A stretch of DNA of 64,000 nt, taken from Dipteris shenzhenensis (lineage: Eukaryota; Polypodiophyta; Polypodiopsida; Gleicheniales). The stretch lies in the NCBI GenBank assembly GCA_047967505.1, contig CM106538.1; one strand, given 5' to 3'. The stretch's first letter is position 1. Every line of letters starts with the position of its first letter. The position numbers and the translations under genes were made by a program. Below, piece by piece: positions 1 to 12,129 of the stretch. The notes under the pieces are model-generated. The model had not been told where the DNA came from, did not search any database, and was given only the letters and a program-made list of their open reading frames with translations.

Positions 1-775
1 TGTTAATGTCAGTTTGATGAAAATGTTCCCCAAAAGGCCTAATCATATCCGAGTAGGGAACTAGAGACCAATAACTATGCTCAATACCTCATATAAAATT
101 TTGGCGAAGGCTTTGGCCAACAGGATTCGAGATGTTTGTGGTAAAGCAATTGAACGTGAGCAGAAGGGTTTTTTCAAAGGGTGGGATATCTTTGAAAACA
201 TTTTGAATGTTGTTACAGCCCTTCACTATGTAGGTCAATCTTGCTCCAAGTTGGTTCTGATGGGTTTTTATTTCGACAAGGTGCATGATCACATTAGGTA
301 AGATTATTTGCTACAAGTCCTAGCTAAGTTGGGGTTCGCTCAGTCGTTCTGCAAAATGGTGGGTTCCTTATCCATGATTGTGTCTGCAGTACAGTGCGTC
401 AATGTGGAGTAGTAGGGAGATTCGACCTCAAAAGATCAGTCCGCCGACAAGGGTGCTTGGTGGCCTGGTTTCTGTTTGCGATGGGAACAGTTCCTCTTAT
501 AGTAGGATTAAGTTGGAGCTAGAATCACAGTGGATCAAAAGCCTGAGACTCTCTTTGAGAGATCAATTCTGTGCACGGCATTTGTAGACGACATGGTGGC
601 TATGTCGAACTTAGTGCAAGGAAAGTGTGGAGAACTTAATCAATGTCTTGGAGAATTTTTGTATAGTCTTGGGCTTGAAATGTAGTTGGGAGAAGTCCTT
701 CATAATAAGTTGTGATGCTGGGTGGAACCCAACTAGGTGAGCCATTTTGCGGGAAAGGTGATCCAAAGGGGAGCA
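1..775 (+). pseudogene. LINE reverse transcriptase, N-terminal part (decayed)
   Basis: Reverse transcriptase of a plant non-LTR retrotransposon. The piece at 77-301 reads MLNTSYKILAKALANRI, the standard LINE RT start (LLNTxYKIxxKxLAxRL), followed by a degraded GFxKGRxIxxNI block (GFFKGWDIFENI) and an FDKVHDHIR block in place of FDxxxW. About 580-600 holds FVDD, the catalytic YxDD box. Frames change and stops intervene (for example at 301), so it is dead. The element begins left of the window. Its 3' half resumes at 2796, after a nested LTR element that landed at 776-780. Confidence 0.85.
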
Positions 776-780
776 GTAAT

Positions 781-1025
781 TATTGGAGATATCATAGTCA
801 AAGAGTGTGTTGGTGTGTAGTACTAGGTGGTCTAGTACTAGTCTTGTGTGGGTGTGTCTTGTGTGGGTGCCACGTGTCATCATGGGACTTATCCCATATG
901 CACCAAGTGCTAGGGTGTGAGTGAGTAGCCTACATAAGGCTTGTACTTCACTTATCTTGTCATACTTGATGAATGAATGAGAGCCTTTCATTATGTCTTC
1001 ATTTGAGCATTATTCCTCACACCGT

Positions 1026-1072
<47 letters not shown>

Positions 1073-1097
1073 CCCCCCCTTCACCATGTTTCTAACA
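781..1097 (+). repeat. 5' LTR
   Basis: Begins TATTGGAGAT (the partner LTR has TGTTGGAGAT) and ends TTTCTAACA before the primer-binding site. It contains a (CT)n run at about 1028-1070 followed by a C run. The first bases no longer match the TG consensus, which suggests a point mutation after insertion. Confidence 0.9.
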
Positions 1098-1110
1098 TGG
1101 TATCAGAGCC
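1098..1110 (+). other. Primer-binding site (initiator tRNA-Met)
   Basis: TGGTATCAGAGCC abuts the LTR end. This is the typical copia-type PBS, complementary to the 3' end of initiator methionyl-tRNA. Confidence 0.93.
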
Positions 1111-2468
1111 ACCTTCCATAGCTGCCATGTCACCCAAGCTTGCTCTAACCCTAATTCATCACCCTTGCCCTAACCCTAATTCTGCTTCAGCCTCTTTCCT
1201 TCTGTAGCCATCTCATCTCTTCTTCATCTAACCTCTCCATAGCCCTACTGGTCAGCTTGTTTTCAACAGGCATGTGTACACGTGCTGCTAGCTTGCATCT
1301 CCTTCAAGTGGCGCTTGTATACATGCTGATTTAGAGCATTTCCATTCCTATTTTTAGGGTTTCCAAGCCATTGCAATAGAGCTGTCCATCTACACGCATT
1401 GGTTGGAGAATTTCAAGCCTTTTGGAGGCATTTTCGACCAATTTTGGAGCTCTCCTTCGCTGAAATCAGGGTTTTTGAGTTGCTGCTGCAAAGTTGCTTT
1501 CAACAGAACATTTTCGGAGGTTTTCAACACCAAGAACAAGCTTCTATTACTGCTGCTATGTAGTTGGTCACTTGACAGCTTTCTCTGCAGCATTTTGAGT
1601 CATTTGAAGGCATTTGATAGCTATTTCTAGCACTCCAGCCCACGACTTGCTCCATGCAGATTTCGGATCTCTAACTGCCCCGAAACCCTAAAAGTTAATT
1701 TTTGCAATATCTACTTAGATCTTCCAAAATTTTTAGGGCTCCTATGATTTGAGGGCTCCTGAGTGTTGCAAGAACACTCTCCTACAAGAAAATTTGAAAA
1801 GCCCCAAAATTTTCTAAACCCTAATTTTTTGTTAAACCCTAATTTTCAAAATTTAGGGAATTTCTATTTTTTGCATCCCTTGAGCTGTATAGAAGTCTCC
1901 TCCATGTAGAGATTTGGGTATTTCTCCAAACTCATGTAATTTTAGTACTATCTTGTACATTCATTTGGGCATTTTGCCTCCTTTGGGCATAATTGCTCAA
2001 CTTTGAAGATCTTCTTCGCATTTGGTGACTCTCCAATCGGCATATTGAGAGTCATCACACGATCTCCCTTGGTAGCTGCTCCTATGGACTTCATTGACAC
2101 ATTATTCACGGGCATCCTAGCCTAGTTCTTCACCTACATACCTCTTTGCATCAAGATGTATACACTCTTGTGCAGTAGCTACTTCGGGATCATGGGTTTC
2201 CTACCCTTGCTATGCATAAAATGACTAAAAATATTTCTATGTTTGAGTTAAAGGTTCTCTGTCTTGAGTAGTCCCTCTAAAATGAATGTTTGAAGAGTCC
2301 ATAAGAGGTCCTCTTCCCTGGGTTGTCCTTTGCCCTTGCCAGTCACAAGCTGACTGAGAAGCCACTATCACACGGGGGGTGTTGGATAGTTGGACTTACT
2401 CTTTGCAGTATTGCGGTGGAGGGGGGATCGGTCTACTCTTGCATGTTGGGTCTCACACTCTTTGCTAT
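1111..2468 (+). other. Internal region of the LTR element, no gag-pol
   Basis: About 1.36 kb rich in 'aaccctaa'-like and T-rich sequence. I find no protease, integrase or RT motif in any frame; the ORFs present are under 100 codons and unlike known proteins. This fits a TRIM/LARD-like non-autonomous element. Confidence 0.7.
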
Positions 2469-2477
2469 GAAGAGGGG
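2469..2477 (+). other. Polypurine tract
   Basis: GAAGAGGGG lies immediately upstream of the 3' LTR, where plus-strand priming occurs in LTR elements. Confidence 0.8.
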
Positions 2478-2726
2478 TGTTGGAGATTTCATAGTCAAAG
2501 AGTGTGTTGGTGTGAAGTGTTGGTGTGTAGTACTAGATGATCTAGTACTAGTCTATGTGTGTGAGTGCCACGTGTCATCATGGGACTTATCCCATATGCA
2601 CTAGGTGCTAGGGTGTGAGTGAGTAGCCTACATGAGGCTTGTACTTCACTTGTCTTGTCATAGTTGATGAATGAATGAGAGCCTTTCATTATGTCTTCAT
2701 TTGAGCATTATTTCCTCACACTGTAA

Positions 2727-2775
<49 letters not shown>

Positions 2776-2795
2776 CCTTCACCATGTTTCTAATA
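2478..2795 (+). repeat. 3' LTR
   Basis: Starts TGTTGGAGAT and ends TTTCTAATA, and is followed by the GTAAT target duplication. It differs from the 5' LTR by scattered substitutions and a 10-bp GTGTGAAGTG-type insertion near 2509, so the insertion is not brand new. Confidence 0.92.
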
Positions 2796-4450
2796 GTAAT
2801 CAGGTACCTCGTAGCACCTCTGGAGGTAGGAGTTACTCTTAGGCAATGCTTTGAATGGTTTCGAGACAAGGTGAAGCAGAAGCTTCGAGTGTGGAGTGGT
2901 ATGACCTTGGGATGGAATGCACACTATTTGGTAATCAAACATGTTCTCTCGGCCTCAACTACCTAGTTGGCATCTATTTGGTGCTTCTAAAAGACACACT
3001 AGTTGGAGATAGACAAGTTGTTCAGATCCTTCCTTTGGGTAGAAGATGGGGAAACAAGGAAATGGCATTATGTTCCTTGGGAACACTGAAAGCTCCAAAA
3101 GCTGTCAGCGGACTGGGAATCCCTAGCCCTGACAAGATAAATGTTGCTCTTCTGACTAAATGGATGCCAAAGTTATTTGATGACCAAAATGTTGAGGCAC
3201 AACAAGCTATAAATTCTTTTGGTGTGAGTGCCTCTCAGTCAAAAGGATCAAAAGAGGCTGAGGATGCAGAGGATGCTGATGCTATGTTTAAGGCACAGTT
3301 AATTGATGTGGGAACACTCACGCAAGACCCACGGTTCTTTGAGTTTATGCAGATTCCTAAGGAGAGAAAGAAGCATTGTCATGCAGGAGAGCCTAGTGGG
3401 GTTCAAAACCAGTCACTTAGCGTGACACCGTTGGATGGACAGCCTCCAGTAATGCTTAATGAGGCAATGTGTCTAGGGATATGTAATAAATGCAGCCCGC
3501 AATGCCTAACATGATGTATGCCCTTGGCCCGGGGAGTATGCATAACAAAGGTCTAAGATGCTAGTTGAACATTTGGGACCAACGCTCAGCCTCTTGGAAA
3601 CCGAGAGGCTGGATTGTGGATGAATTCCATCTTAGTGACAATGAATGGGAAGTCCTGCATCAAGTGTTAGAGGCAGTCATCAGTGAGAATTGGCCTCTAA
3701 CCCAATCCCTACCTTGGATTGGCGGGTGAATCAGTGGGTAGTGGGCAAGGTGGGATTGAAGAGGGTTTCTGCTAAGGTGGTGTATAGGAGCCTTATTGTT
3801 GAAAATATCTAGATGGTGGGTCACCTCAGCGCCAAAAGGAAAGTGTGGAGAACCCCTAAATGGTGGAAAGACAGGTTTAAAGAAATCTTGGGGGTAGTGT
3901 AAAGCGGGTAAAGCAAGCTTCCTTTCATGGAAGATTTTGCATAAGTGGCTGCCTCTAAGGGGACGCATGGCAACGTGGAAAAACATCAACGCCCTTTGAT
4001 CGCTTTGCGGCTGTGCTATGGCGGATGATTCTCATCTTTTTTGGTCCTACATAGTATCCAAGAGAGTGTGGAGTAAGGCGGCCGGTCTTATCAGATCGGT
4101 GGGCTTGATGGAAAAGTTCAATTCGTGTGCAAAGTGGAGGCTGGTTCTCTTGAGCAAGACGACGAATCTCCCCTCGACCCTCTCAGTGTGTTGGCCATAT
4201 ATCAGGGCCACAATCTTTTGAGGCATATGGTGTGTCATGAACAAGTTAGTTTTTGGGTCATTTGTGAATGTTGGTCTGAGGGTGGAGGCGATACGGAATC
4301 TAACCAAGGTGACACCTTGGTCGAGGCTGCGTGTTTAACTTGCCTCTTGGTAGTAGGCCATGGGGAGTGTGCCCCCGTGAAAAGCGGCCAAGTTTTGTAA
4401 TGTTTTTCAAATTTTGTACTTTTCCCCCTTATTAATAATAAAGCCGGCAT
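2796..4450 (+). pseudogene. LINE reverse transcriptase C-terminal and zf-RVT part (decayed)
   Basis: The 3' half of the LINE cut by the LTR insertion. Near 2800-3200 the frames read YLVAPLEVG (YLGxPLxxG), a W-rich stretch plus LIKHVLSA (GRxxLIKxVLSS), then LGTLKAPKAVSGLGI (W..xCxPKxxGGLGI). From about 3720 to 4100 comes the zf-RVT region: a WKILHKWLPLRG-type block, then CGCAMADDSHLFWSYIVSKRVW. Stops and frameshifts are frequent. An AT-rich end with TTATTAATAATAAA near 4430 may mark the 3' UTR. Confidence 0.82.
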
Positions 4451-6655
4451 GTCCTTTTTTGTTTTTTTTATAACAAGCCTACAATATGTGAAAAACAAGG
4501 GTAATGAAGCATTGTTTTCAAGCCCTTCTCTCTATAAGTCTGTCTTTCGTAACGACCCTTACCAAACCGGTCTCATGGTGAAGAAAACAAGCTTGCCAAC
4601 CTTCTTTGCTACGTGTGACTCGAGCAGTACTAGTTTTGTAGAGCTGATGTGGTTGGTTGGCATGTTATATGGGTACGATGTTTGAATGGGCTTGGTGATG
4701 AGTAATGCTAGCGATGCTGCAAATATGGCACAGGCAGAAAGGTAGTACACGGGTAAAGATGGGCAGAGAAAAGGCAGCTTAGCTGGAAGGCCCCTTTTCC
4801 CACGCCTTTTTCTTGGCTGTGCCAGCAAAAAGCAGGACGGAGTGCCAACTAAATATTACGTAAGTAAGAAGCTTATGCATGAATGAAGCTTTGGGCATAG
4901 CGAAATGAGGCATGTGGAAGGACGGCAGGAGCAGTCAAGCGGTGCGGGGCGGGCCCCAAAAAAAAAAAGTGCTTGTGTGTACATGACGGGTGATATATAA
5001 ATATACAATTTTGGCTGCTAAAAAAAAGTAATAATAATATATGTGGGAGTCGATGGGTGTTTGGAATGCTCTTCTTTTTTAGTATTAACCATTTTTTCAA
5101 GTTGAAACATCGTATCACACCCACACAGTGGCAGACATTTCACCACCACCTATCGGTTGTTGGTTTGGTCTTCTTCACAAATCACCGAGAAGCTCCAACA
5201 AAAAAGATGGAGTTTCAAAAGACAGTAAGGTGGGAAGTCTTAAAAAACAAGCAAACAAGCAGGCAAGCAGGCTCCATTGCTTCTGCAAAGCCAAGCTTCC
5301 CTGGAAACAAGCAGGTTAGGCCATATGATGATTCAAAGATGATGAAAGAAGCAAGATGAAAAAGTGGGCTCCTTTTGACCCATCACCTGCCACACCAACC
5401 TTTGCCAGCCCGTCCCCTGTCCTCTCTCATGAGCTCCCGCAACTTTCAAGCTCTCGTATCTCATCTTGTCCATATCACCTCTAGGTAGTTCTCGCTATAC
5501 CTTCCGTTACCCCTTCCTTTTCATGGTCTCCTTTCCTGCTACTGTTGTTGCTGCTGCTCCTGCTGCCCCCTCGGTTGCTTCCATCCCTCCAACCTTCCTT
5601 GACGCATTGCTCATCTTTCAAGCCGCCTCCTTCAATTTAGTCCCTCCTGTAACCCTTCCTCCCTCAATCCCATCACCCTGTTCTCTTTCTCACTTGCCCT
5701 CACCGCTGCACCCTGCACCAGCAGCAGCAGCTTTGCCTGCCTCCATTTCTGCCTCTCATATTGCTCCTCCGCTCCGTTCTCTCTCACTAAAGTACCAGCA
5801 GCAGCAGCTGCTAGCAGCTTTGCCTGCCTCCATTGCTGCTTCTCATATTCATGAGGTGGGTGGATTGTGGATATTCTGGTGCACATTTTTCTCCCCTCTT
5901 ATGTTTAGAATCTAGATTGCATCCAGCTTGCTGTTCTTGCCTTGAGCCCTTATTTCCAATCGCCGTGAAACATATTTTGTGTTGCTGTTATTGGATTACT
6001 CACTGACACAATGTTGTACGTAGCGAAAGGCGGAAATATGCAAATACCCGTCGCCCTGGATTTTGCCCTTAAATTCGTAAATGTTAGGAGCCCAGTAAGC
6101 AGGAGACCAAGGTGGGTGGTTTGGTGCTTGAGCTACCGCCGAAAAGATAAAGAGGACAAGAAACTACCTGCAGGTTTCAATCTGAGCTAGGGTAGAGTCG
6201 AAAGGAAAGGATTGAGAAATGGAGATTGCATTGTAGGCATCACGAGCTGAGCATTATAGCCTATAGGCATCAGGAGGTGTCAGGTTTGTGCTGGCAATTG
6301 CCGCGCCAGTCACTGCATCAACGGTGACGTACTTCGGTGGCCTGATGTGATTGTGCACTGTTCGAACTTCGGGGTAATCGGTATAGTAATAATAGTATCA
6401 AGCAAACTCCGGGATCTGTGTCGACATCGGCACTCCCCTGAGGGTGAGTTGCATTCGCAATTTAGCGTGAACAATTCAAAACAAAGTTCGCGGCTAGGGA
6501 TTCGGGAATGCGCAGTGCGCGCACTGCAACCTTTCAAATGTTTGCGCAGTTTCTAATCTGCCTTTCTAGTCTTCTGATCCTTTCTCCCACACTGTAGGCC
6601 GTGAGGTGACTTGGATCTCGGATTGGAAATATACTGCACTTGGAAGTGAAGCCCA
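4451..6655. other. Intergenic and presumed promoter/5' region of the tetraspanin gene
   Basis: No convincing gene. At 5466-5915 there is an open frame rich in Ala/Pro/Ser with (CAG)n tracts and an internal near-duplication (5715-5760 against 5792-5850). Its composition looks like C/T-rich upstream sequence rather than a conserved protein. 6000-6655 is higher in GC and ends at the tetraspanin start codon. Confidence 0.5.
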
Positions 6656-8795
6656 ATGGCTCGAATTAGCAGTTACGTGATCCAATATGTGAATTTCCTT
6701 GCTCTGGTATCGCTTCTCTACCTCTTCTGTTGATCTCGATTCTCTACCATTTTGATGTGCATCCACCAAACATCTGCTTGGCAACCTGTCAAGTTCTCGT
6801 GGGCATTAATTGTGAAATGTTGGATCGTCGTCACATTTTGCTGTTTCCCCGCAGCTTTTATCGTTGGCTGTTCTGGGATTTGGTGCTTTTCTGGCGACAA
6901 GGCATGGCGATTGTGAGAAGTTTCTGACAGTTCCCGTGCTTGCGGTTGGTGGTTTCATCCTGGTCATGTGAGCCCTCCTCCTTTCCCGACACTGCTTCGA
7001 GTCTATCTCGCGGACTTCAACTCAGTTTACCTTCCTCTTCTTTTCGCTACACAGATCCCTGATCGGTTTCATTGGAGCGTGGAAAGATATACCAATTCTC
7101 CTATGGATCGTATCCTTTGCATCGTATTGGGTATTTGTTGCAAGGACCCGGTTTCGTCGAAAGATTTTAGACTTAGCTTGGCGCTCGTCTCTTTTCAAAT
7201 TATCGATTTGGGATTTCCCTAACCTTGCTCTCTCTCTAGTACCTAATCGTGATGTTTATTCTTCTAGCGGCAATGGCAGCATTCACAGTGTTTGCGTAAG
7301 TACCGATTTGTCAACTGTAATTTTCATGTTCCAAAAAGTAATCGTCCTGAGTGTAGACGTGAGCCGCAAAAGGGCGTTTCAGCTGAATCAGATCTCCTTG
7401 AAACTTGGATTATGTAATTCGAATCTGAGGGCACACACCTTATGCAAGTGCTATCTTTTTGTATGGCATGCAGGTTTATAGTGACGAACAGTGGAGCCGG
7501 GCATGCTGTAAGTGGCCAGGGGTAAGAACTCCCACACTTGGGGCTCCATACGTTGAGGTCGTTACTGCGAAATGAGAGGCATGTTCGCTAGTTACAGAAT
7601 GAGCACTTCCGACTTTAATTCACGTGTGCATTATCGCAGATATAAAGAGTACCGGCTCGGGGACTACTCACGTTGGTTGCAGAAAACGGTAAAAGAATTT
7701 GCTAGCTCATATATGGATGTAACTGTAACTGAACCCGTGTTTACGGCGTATCTCCCGATTACTAATTTTTCCAAGCCCTTTTTTCAGCTGCACAATACGA
7801 AGAATTGGAAACATCTTAAGAGTTGCTTAGTCAAAACTAAATCCTGCAGCAAATTGATCAACGAGTACAAGGTCAGTGCACGGACCAACGGCACAACATT
7901 TTCTTCCATTCCAATTCAGATTAGACTTCCTATCACGCAAGATTCCCTCGCTGATCTGTGTATTTGTGTTGATCCTGCTTGAGCGAAGACCCTGAAAGAA
8001 TATCAAAGCGCCGATTTGACGCCGATTCAGTCTGGCTGCTGCAGTCCTCCATCCGAGTAAGTCACCCATCGCTAGCGTCTACGCTTTAACTTGCTACAGT
8101 CGGACTTTCCTTGCCTCATGGATTTTGTACCTTTTCTCAGGTGCGGTTACCAGGCCAGAAATGCGTCTTATTACAATCTCACCGTCCGTTCAAAAAGCAC
8201 CAATAACGATTGCAAATTATACAGCAACGCTCCTTCAGTCAGATGCTATAATTGCGACTCTTGCAAGTATATTGCCCCTCCAACCTCTCCCTGTCTATAT
8301 TCGACGGAAGCCGGGTCATATAGGGGACTTTCATGTTGATATATCTGCTCGGGGTTTGGCAGGGCTGGGGTTGCGCAGTATCTGAAGAAGGAATGGAGGC
8401 TGGTTGCCATTGTCAACATTGTCGTTTTTGCATTACTGGTGAGTAAGCTGAAAAGAACGTCTGTCTGTATTTTGGCCTTCATGATTAGACGGCATGAAAT
8501 ACGTCTCTCTCTCTCTCTCACACACACACACTTTTTTTTTTTTGGGGTGAAATCACACACACACACCACTCACAACACACATACACACACATCACTCACA
8601 ACACACATACAACATACACATGTGTGTTGTGAGTGATGTGAGAGAGAGAGAGAGAGAGAGTGTGTGTGTGTGTGTGTGTCTCACTTCAATTGACGATTTT
8701 CTCAACATGGCATGTTACAGATTTTTCTCTATTGCATTGGGTGTTGTGCCAGAAGAAATGCTACAGATGCTACTTATGAGAAAACTTGGGACTAA
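6656..8795 (+). CDS. Plant tetraspanin (TET family), 11 exons, intact
   Basis: Four-pass membrane scaffold protein of plasma membrane and vesicle microdomains. Exons: 6656-6706, 6855-6967, 7055-7109, 7240-7295, 7474-7521, 7640-7688, 7788-7871, 7989-8056, 8141-8266, 8363-8438, 8721-8795. They sum to 801 nt (266 residues plus TAA) with GT-AG borders and matching phases. The protein starts MARISSYVIQYVNFLALLLS (TM1), has the EC1 cysteine in HGDCEKF, then TM2/TM3, then the YKEYRLGDYSRWLQ block typical of plant TETs. The large loop has SCLVKTKSCSK, SGCCSPPSECGY and CYNCDSCKAG; GCC is followed by Ser rather than the usual Lys/Arg. TM4 ends in IGCCARR. No stop or frameshift is present. The unusual point is the exon number, since most angiosperm TET genes have two exons. 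Short exons hide the gene from simple ORF calling. Confidence 0.93.
8503..8680. repeat. CT/CA-GT/GA inverted microsatellite in tetraspanin intron 10
   Basis: (CT)n(CA)n at about 8503-8530 and CACAACACACATACA units are matched in inverse orientation by TGTGTGTTGTGAGTGATGTG, (GA)n and (GT)n at 8619-8680. The transcript could fold into a long hairpin inside the intron. A T-run followed by GGGGTGAAA sits at about 8532-8551. Confidence 0.8.
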
Positions 8796-11198
8796 TCCCC
8801 TCTGCACACCTTTCGTTGACAAGATGATTACTAGGATGCACCCATGCATGTTCTATGATCTATCTATCAATCTACAAAATGCACCTCGGAGGAAAGTTCG
8901 ACGATTCGCCTCCATCATCCCCGTCCCTTCAGTCATTTTTGCTATTTTTTGCTCTGCTCAATTCTTTCATTGAGACGTGTTTGTAAGATACGAGATTTTT
9001 GAAGTGAAGACATTTAGGTCATTCACTACTCGTCTTATTCTGCCTCCTTACAGGTAGTGTGACTTGAAAACTCTCCTCACTTGTACTTGTAATTGGTTTC
9101 TAGCACTTGCTCCTTAGAGAGAGTGCACTCCTTTTTTGAATTCCATTTATAATTTTTAAAAACTAGGTTGCCGTAGGTAGACTTTCCGTCATGGCTCTAA
9201 CTCCAAATTGGACTTGAATCCTCACTATTATCCAATTGGAGTCTCAGTAGCAAGGTCATGAGCTTGTCCAACAATTACGCAATCAAGTGATGGCAAGAAA
9301 GAAAATATGCAATTATCTCCCTCCTTATATAATAGATTTGTGGGAAGAATGAATAAAAAAGTATGTTTTTGGGTCAAATTTGGAAGGAGTGTTTTAGTCC
9401 TTTAGATCAATCTAAAGTCAAGGGCCTAAAATTGTACACGTGGCTTAAGGAGAGCTCACAAAAGTTTTGCTTTTCTAGAAATCAAGTTTCAAACCCTTGG
9501 ATCTTCATAAAGATCAACGCCTATAATCACGACACTTGTTTTAACGAGGGCTTAGAAAAGGAAAACTTCCTTCTAGGTTACCTACCGTAACAAGTTAATT
9601 GAGTTGTGTTTTTCAAATTGCCATTGATGCAGATTATCCTACAAAGTTGGTTGAATTTTAATAGCCCAATGTCATTAAAAAATCATTTGTTTTTTTTTTT
9701 CATCCAAAATCACTTATTTTATCACTATACTAAGATTGCTTTCTAGAAAGATTTGGAAATAATATAAAAGGATACACAATTTTATAAAAGGCTTAATTGC
9801 TTTATACTCTTTATATGGTGTTCAAGAAACCAATGGCCAAGAGTGCTAATGCAAGGTTGCAAGGTCACATTAGCCTTGCTATCATTGATTTGTTGAAGCA
9901 CTCATGCTAAGGGCTCTCAGCCCTTGTTGATATATCCAAGCAATAACGATGGTACCCTTGGTGCAATCCTTGACAAAGCAATGCACGTAGAGTTTAGCAG
10001 TATTTTGTTGTGTAGGAATCTACATTGATGACTCCCTAATGGGTTCGGTGAATCACCTGTCGATAGTAGCTGAAAGTGAATGTTGTTGAGGAGTCCATTG
10101 GTACAGCGACTATGTTTTTAAAGGGAAAGGCATAAATCAAGTACGGAATATGTGAATGTTGTTGAGGAGTCCATTGGTACTCCTCAACAACATTCTCATA
10201 AATCAAGTACGGAATATGTGAATGTTGTTGAAGAGTCCATTGGTACAGCGACTATGTTTTTAAAGGGAAGTCGCAAGGCTATGGCACCTAGTGCAAAAAA
10301 TAGCATCGCATCTCTTGCTTCACCACTTTAACCTACCATTATCTTAGTACATAAGCATGAAATGGAGCAAGCAATGCGCCGTCTTGTTTGACCTCTATGG
10401 TGTGGATCATAGGGACACAGTTGTGTCTGATAGATGGGTGAGTTGACCAGTGTATCTTGTATGTAACATCTTGCACACCAACTGCAATCGCAATTTCTAC
10501 ATGATACAGCCTAATTTTAAAGAATTTATTAATGGCATTAGCTACCTTACAAGAGCTTTTCCTTGAAGGTCAGATAAGTTTGTGTCAGTATTCGTGAGTA
10601 GTAATATTTCAATCAATACTTTATGCTATTTGTTCATTCATTCAGTGGTCTCAATTTCGAACAAACATGTTTCAGTGGTAAGTAGGAAATGCACAGTAAG
10701 TACAATAGGAAGGATCATTATATTCAAGAGCTTGGTAAACATAGAGTTATTTAGGTCGATGATTTACTAGGAGATGATTTTTTCATGTTAGTTTCGGTAA
10801 TAAGCGAAACTTTTATGTTGGGCTTGAAAGTTTGTATGCCCTGATAAAAATAAATGTTTGAAACATTCGCTAGGATTTGAAACTTTTGTGTTTTGAAGTT
10901 TCGCCAAGATTTACATCTTTTACTTCAACATTCAAAAGAAAATATATGAGGATAGTATATTCTATCAATATTGTGAAACTAAAAAAATTAGCTTGATGAA
11001 CTTTTGCCAAGATTTTATATTAATATATAAATATATTTTCGATAAAAACATCCATGAATCTACCCACACAAGATACGGTTGATTGTTTGTGTTTTTAGCA
11101 AAGCACTAGCTTGATCTCAATTCAAGGTGTTGCTTAAAGCATTATGTATGGATACATGGGTGCATTTTTTTGGTAAGCATGTGCAAAAATGGTGAGCT

Positions 11199-11240
<42 letters not shown>

Positions 11241-12129
11241 TTTCTATTGAAATAAATTATTAGTTTTTGTTGTCATTGTTATTGTGCTCTCTCTCTCTCT
11301 CTCTCTCTCTCTCTTTATATATATATATATATCTATCTACATCACATCCCATGGAAAGAAATTATTAGTCTTCTTTGTCAATGTTATTGCACTATAGTAT
11401 TTGTCTCTCCCCATGTCTTTGTGGTCTCTTCCAAACACATGATTATATTAAGTCTTGCCTTCACATTTAAGGATTAGCATGAATCTTGTCCACATCTTGA
11501 AAATAAACCACTCAAAAATATTTTTTTCACTCGAAGTTGAAACCTGAGATAACTTATAATGATTTAAACTTCAAACATGATCAAGTGTGGAATAGACTAG
11601 AAATTGAAACTTTAAAAAACTTATATTTCTTTAGATATTAGACTATGGAGTCTTGCATAGATGCAAAAGTCACAACTTCACATCCCAAAAACTCTCCTTG
11701 AAATACATTGTGATTTTCTATTATCATTTACACAACCATGGGTAGGTCCGCACACGAGATAGCGCCATAGCCACCTCTATCATTGAGAGCATAGGTTCAT
11801 GGATGAACATGTGCTCATTTTGATGGAGACCCAGGTCCACTCTTAAAACAAAAATGTAGATATGTTTGCAAGTAGATGTGTTTGCATAAGAGCAGGATTA
11901 TGGGCTGATTTTGTTGGCAGCAAAAAGGTGGTCTTAGGTAGCAATGATTGGCACAATTTTTAAGGTGGCTGACATAGGATTGATGGACTGAGTAGTCCAC
12001 ATGTGTTGGCAAAAGTGGCTAGATTTGTTTCTCGGTTCTTGTCTCCATGTGATGGGTTAACCTTTGTGGGAAGTCGAGCTTGTGGTGCCAAGATCTCATA
12101 TTTCAAGGCTAGGATGTTGTTTCAAGTGT
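8796..12129. other. Intergenic, no gene recognised
   Basis: AT-rich sequence with only short random ORFs. It holds a small tandem/inverted repeat at 10078-10266 and (CT)n tracts at about 11203-11237 and 11289-11313 followed by (TA)n. Confidence 0.6.
10078..10266. repeat. Tandem repeat with an internal inverted piece
   Basis: GAATGTTGTTGAGGAGTCCA recurs three times (about 10079, 10152 and 10220) with ATAAATCAAGTACGGAATATG between copies. After the second copy the sequence turns back as ACTCCTCAACAACATTCTC, making a hairpin. Confidence 0.8.

Larger units (their letters stand above)
781..2795 (+). mobile_element. Non-autonomous copia-type LTR retrotransposon, nested in a LINE
   Basis: A complete 2,015-bp LTR element. 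The target duplication GTAAT stands at 776-780 and again at 2796-2800. The two LTRs (317 and 318 bp) are close copies. Directly after the 5' LTR is TGGTATCAGAGCC (1098-1110), the primer-binding site complementary to initiator tRNA-Met that is usual in Ty1/copia elements. A polypurine tract GAAGAGGGG precedes the 3' LTR. The 1.35-kb interior has no gag or pol, so it must have moved with enzymes from another element. Each LTR carries its own (CT)n-C(n) microsatellite, so copies of this family spread such tracts. Confidence 0.93.

Noticed and set aside
5466-5915. 149-codon Ala/Pro-rich ORF upstream of the tetraspanin
   Set aside because: C/T-rich upstream DNA with CAG repeats; no conserved motif and no splice context supports a gene.
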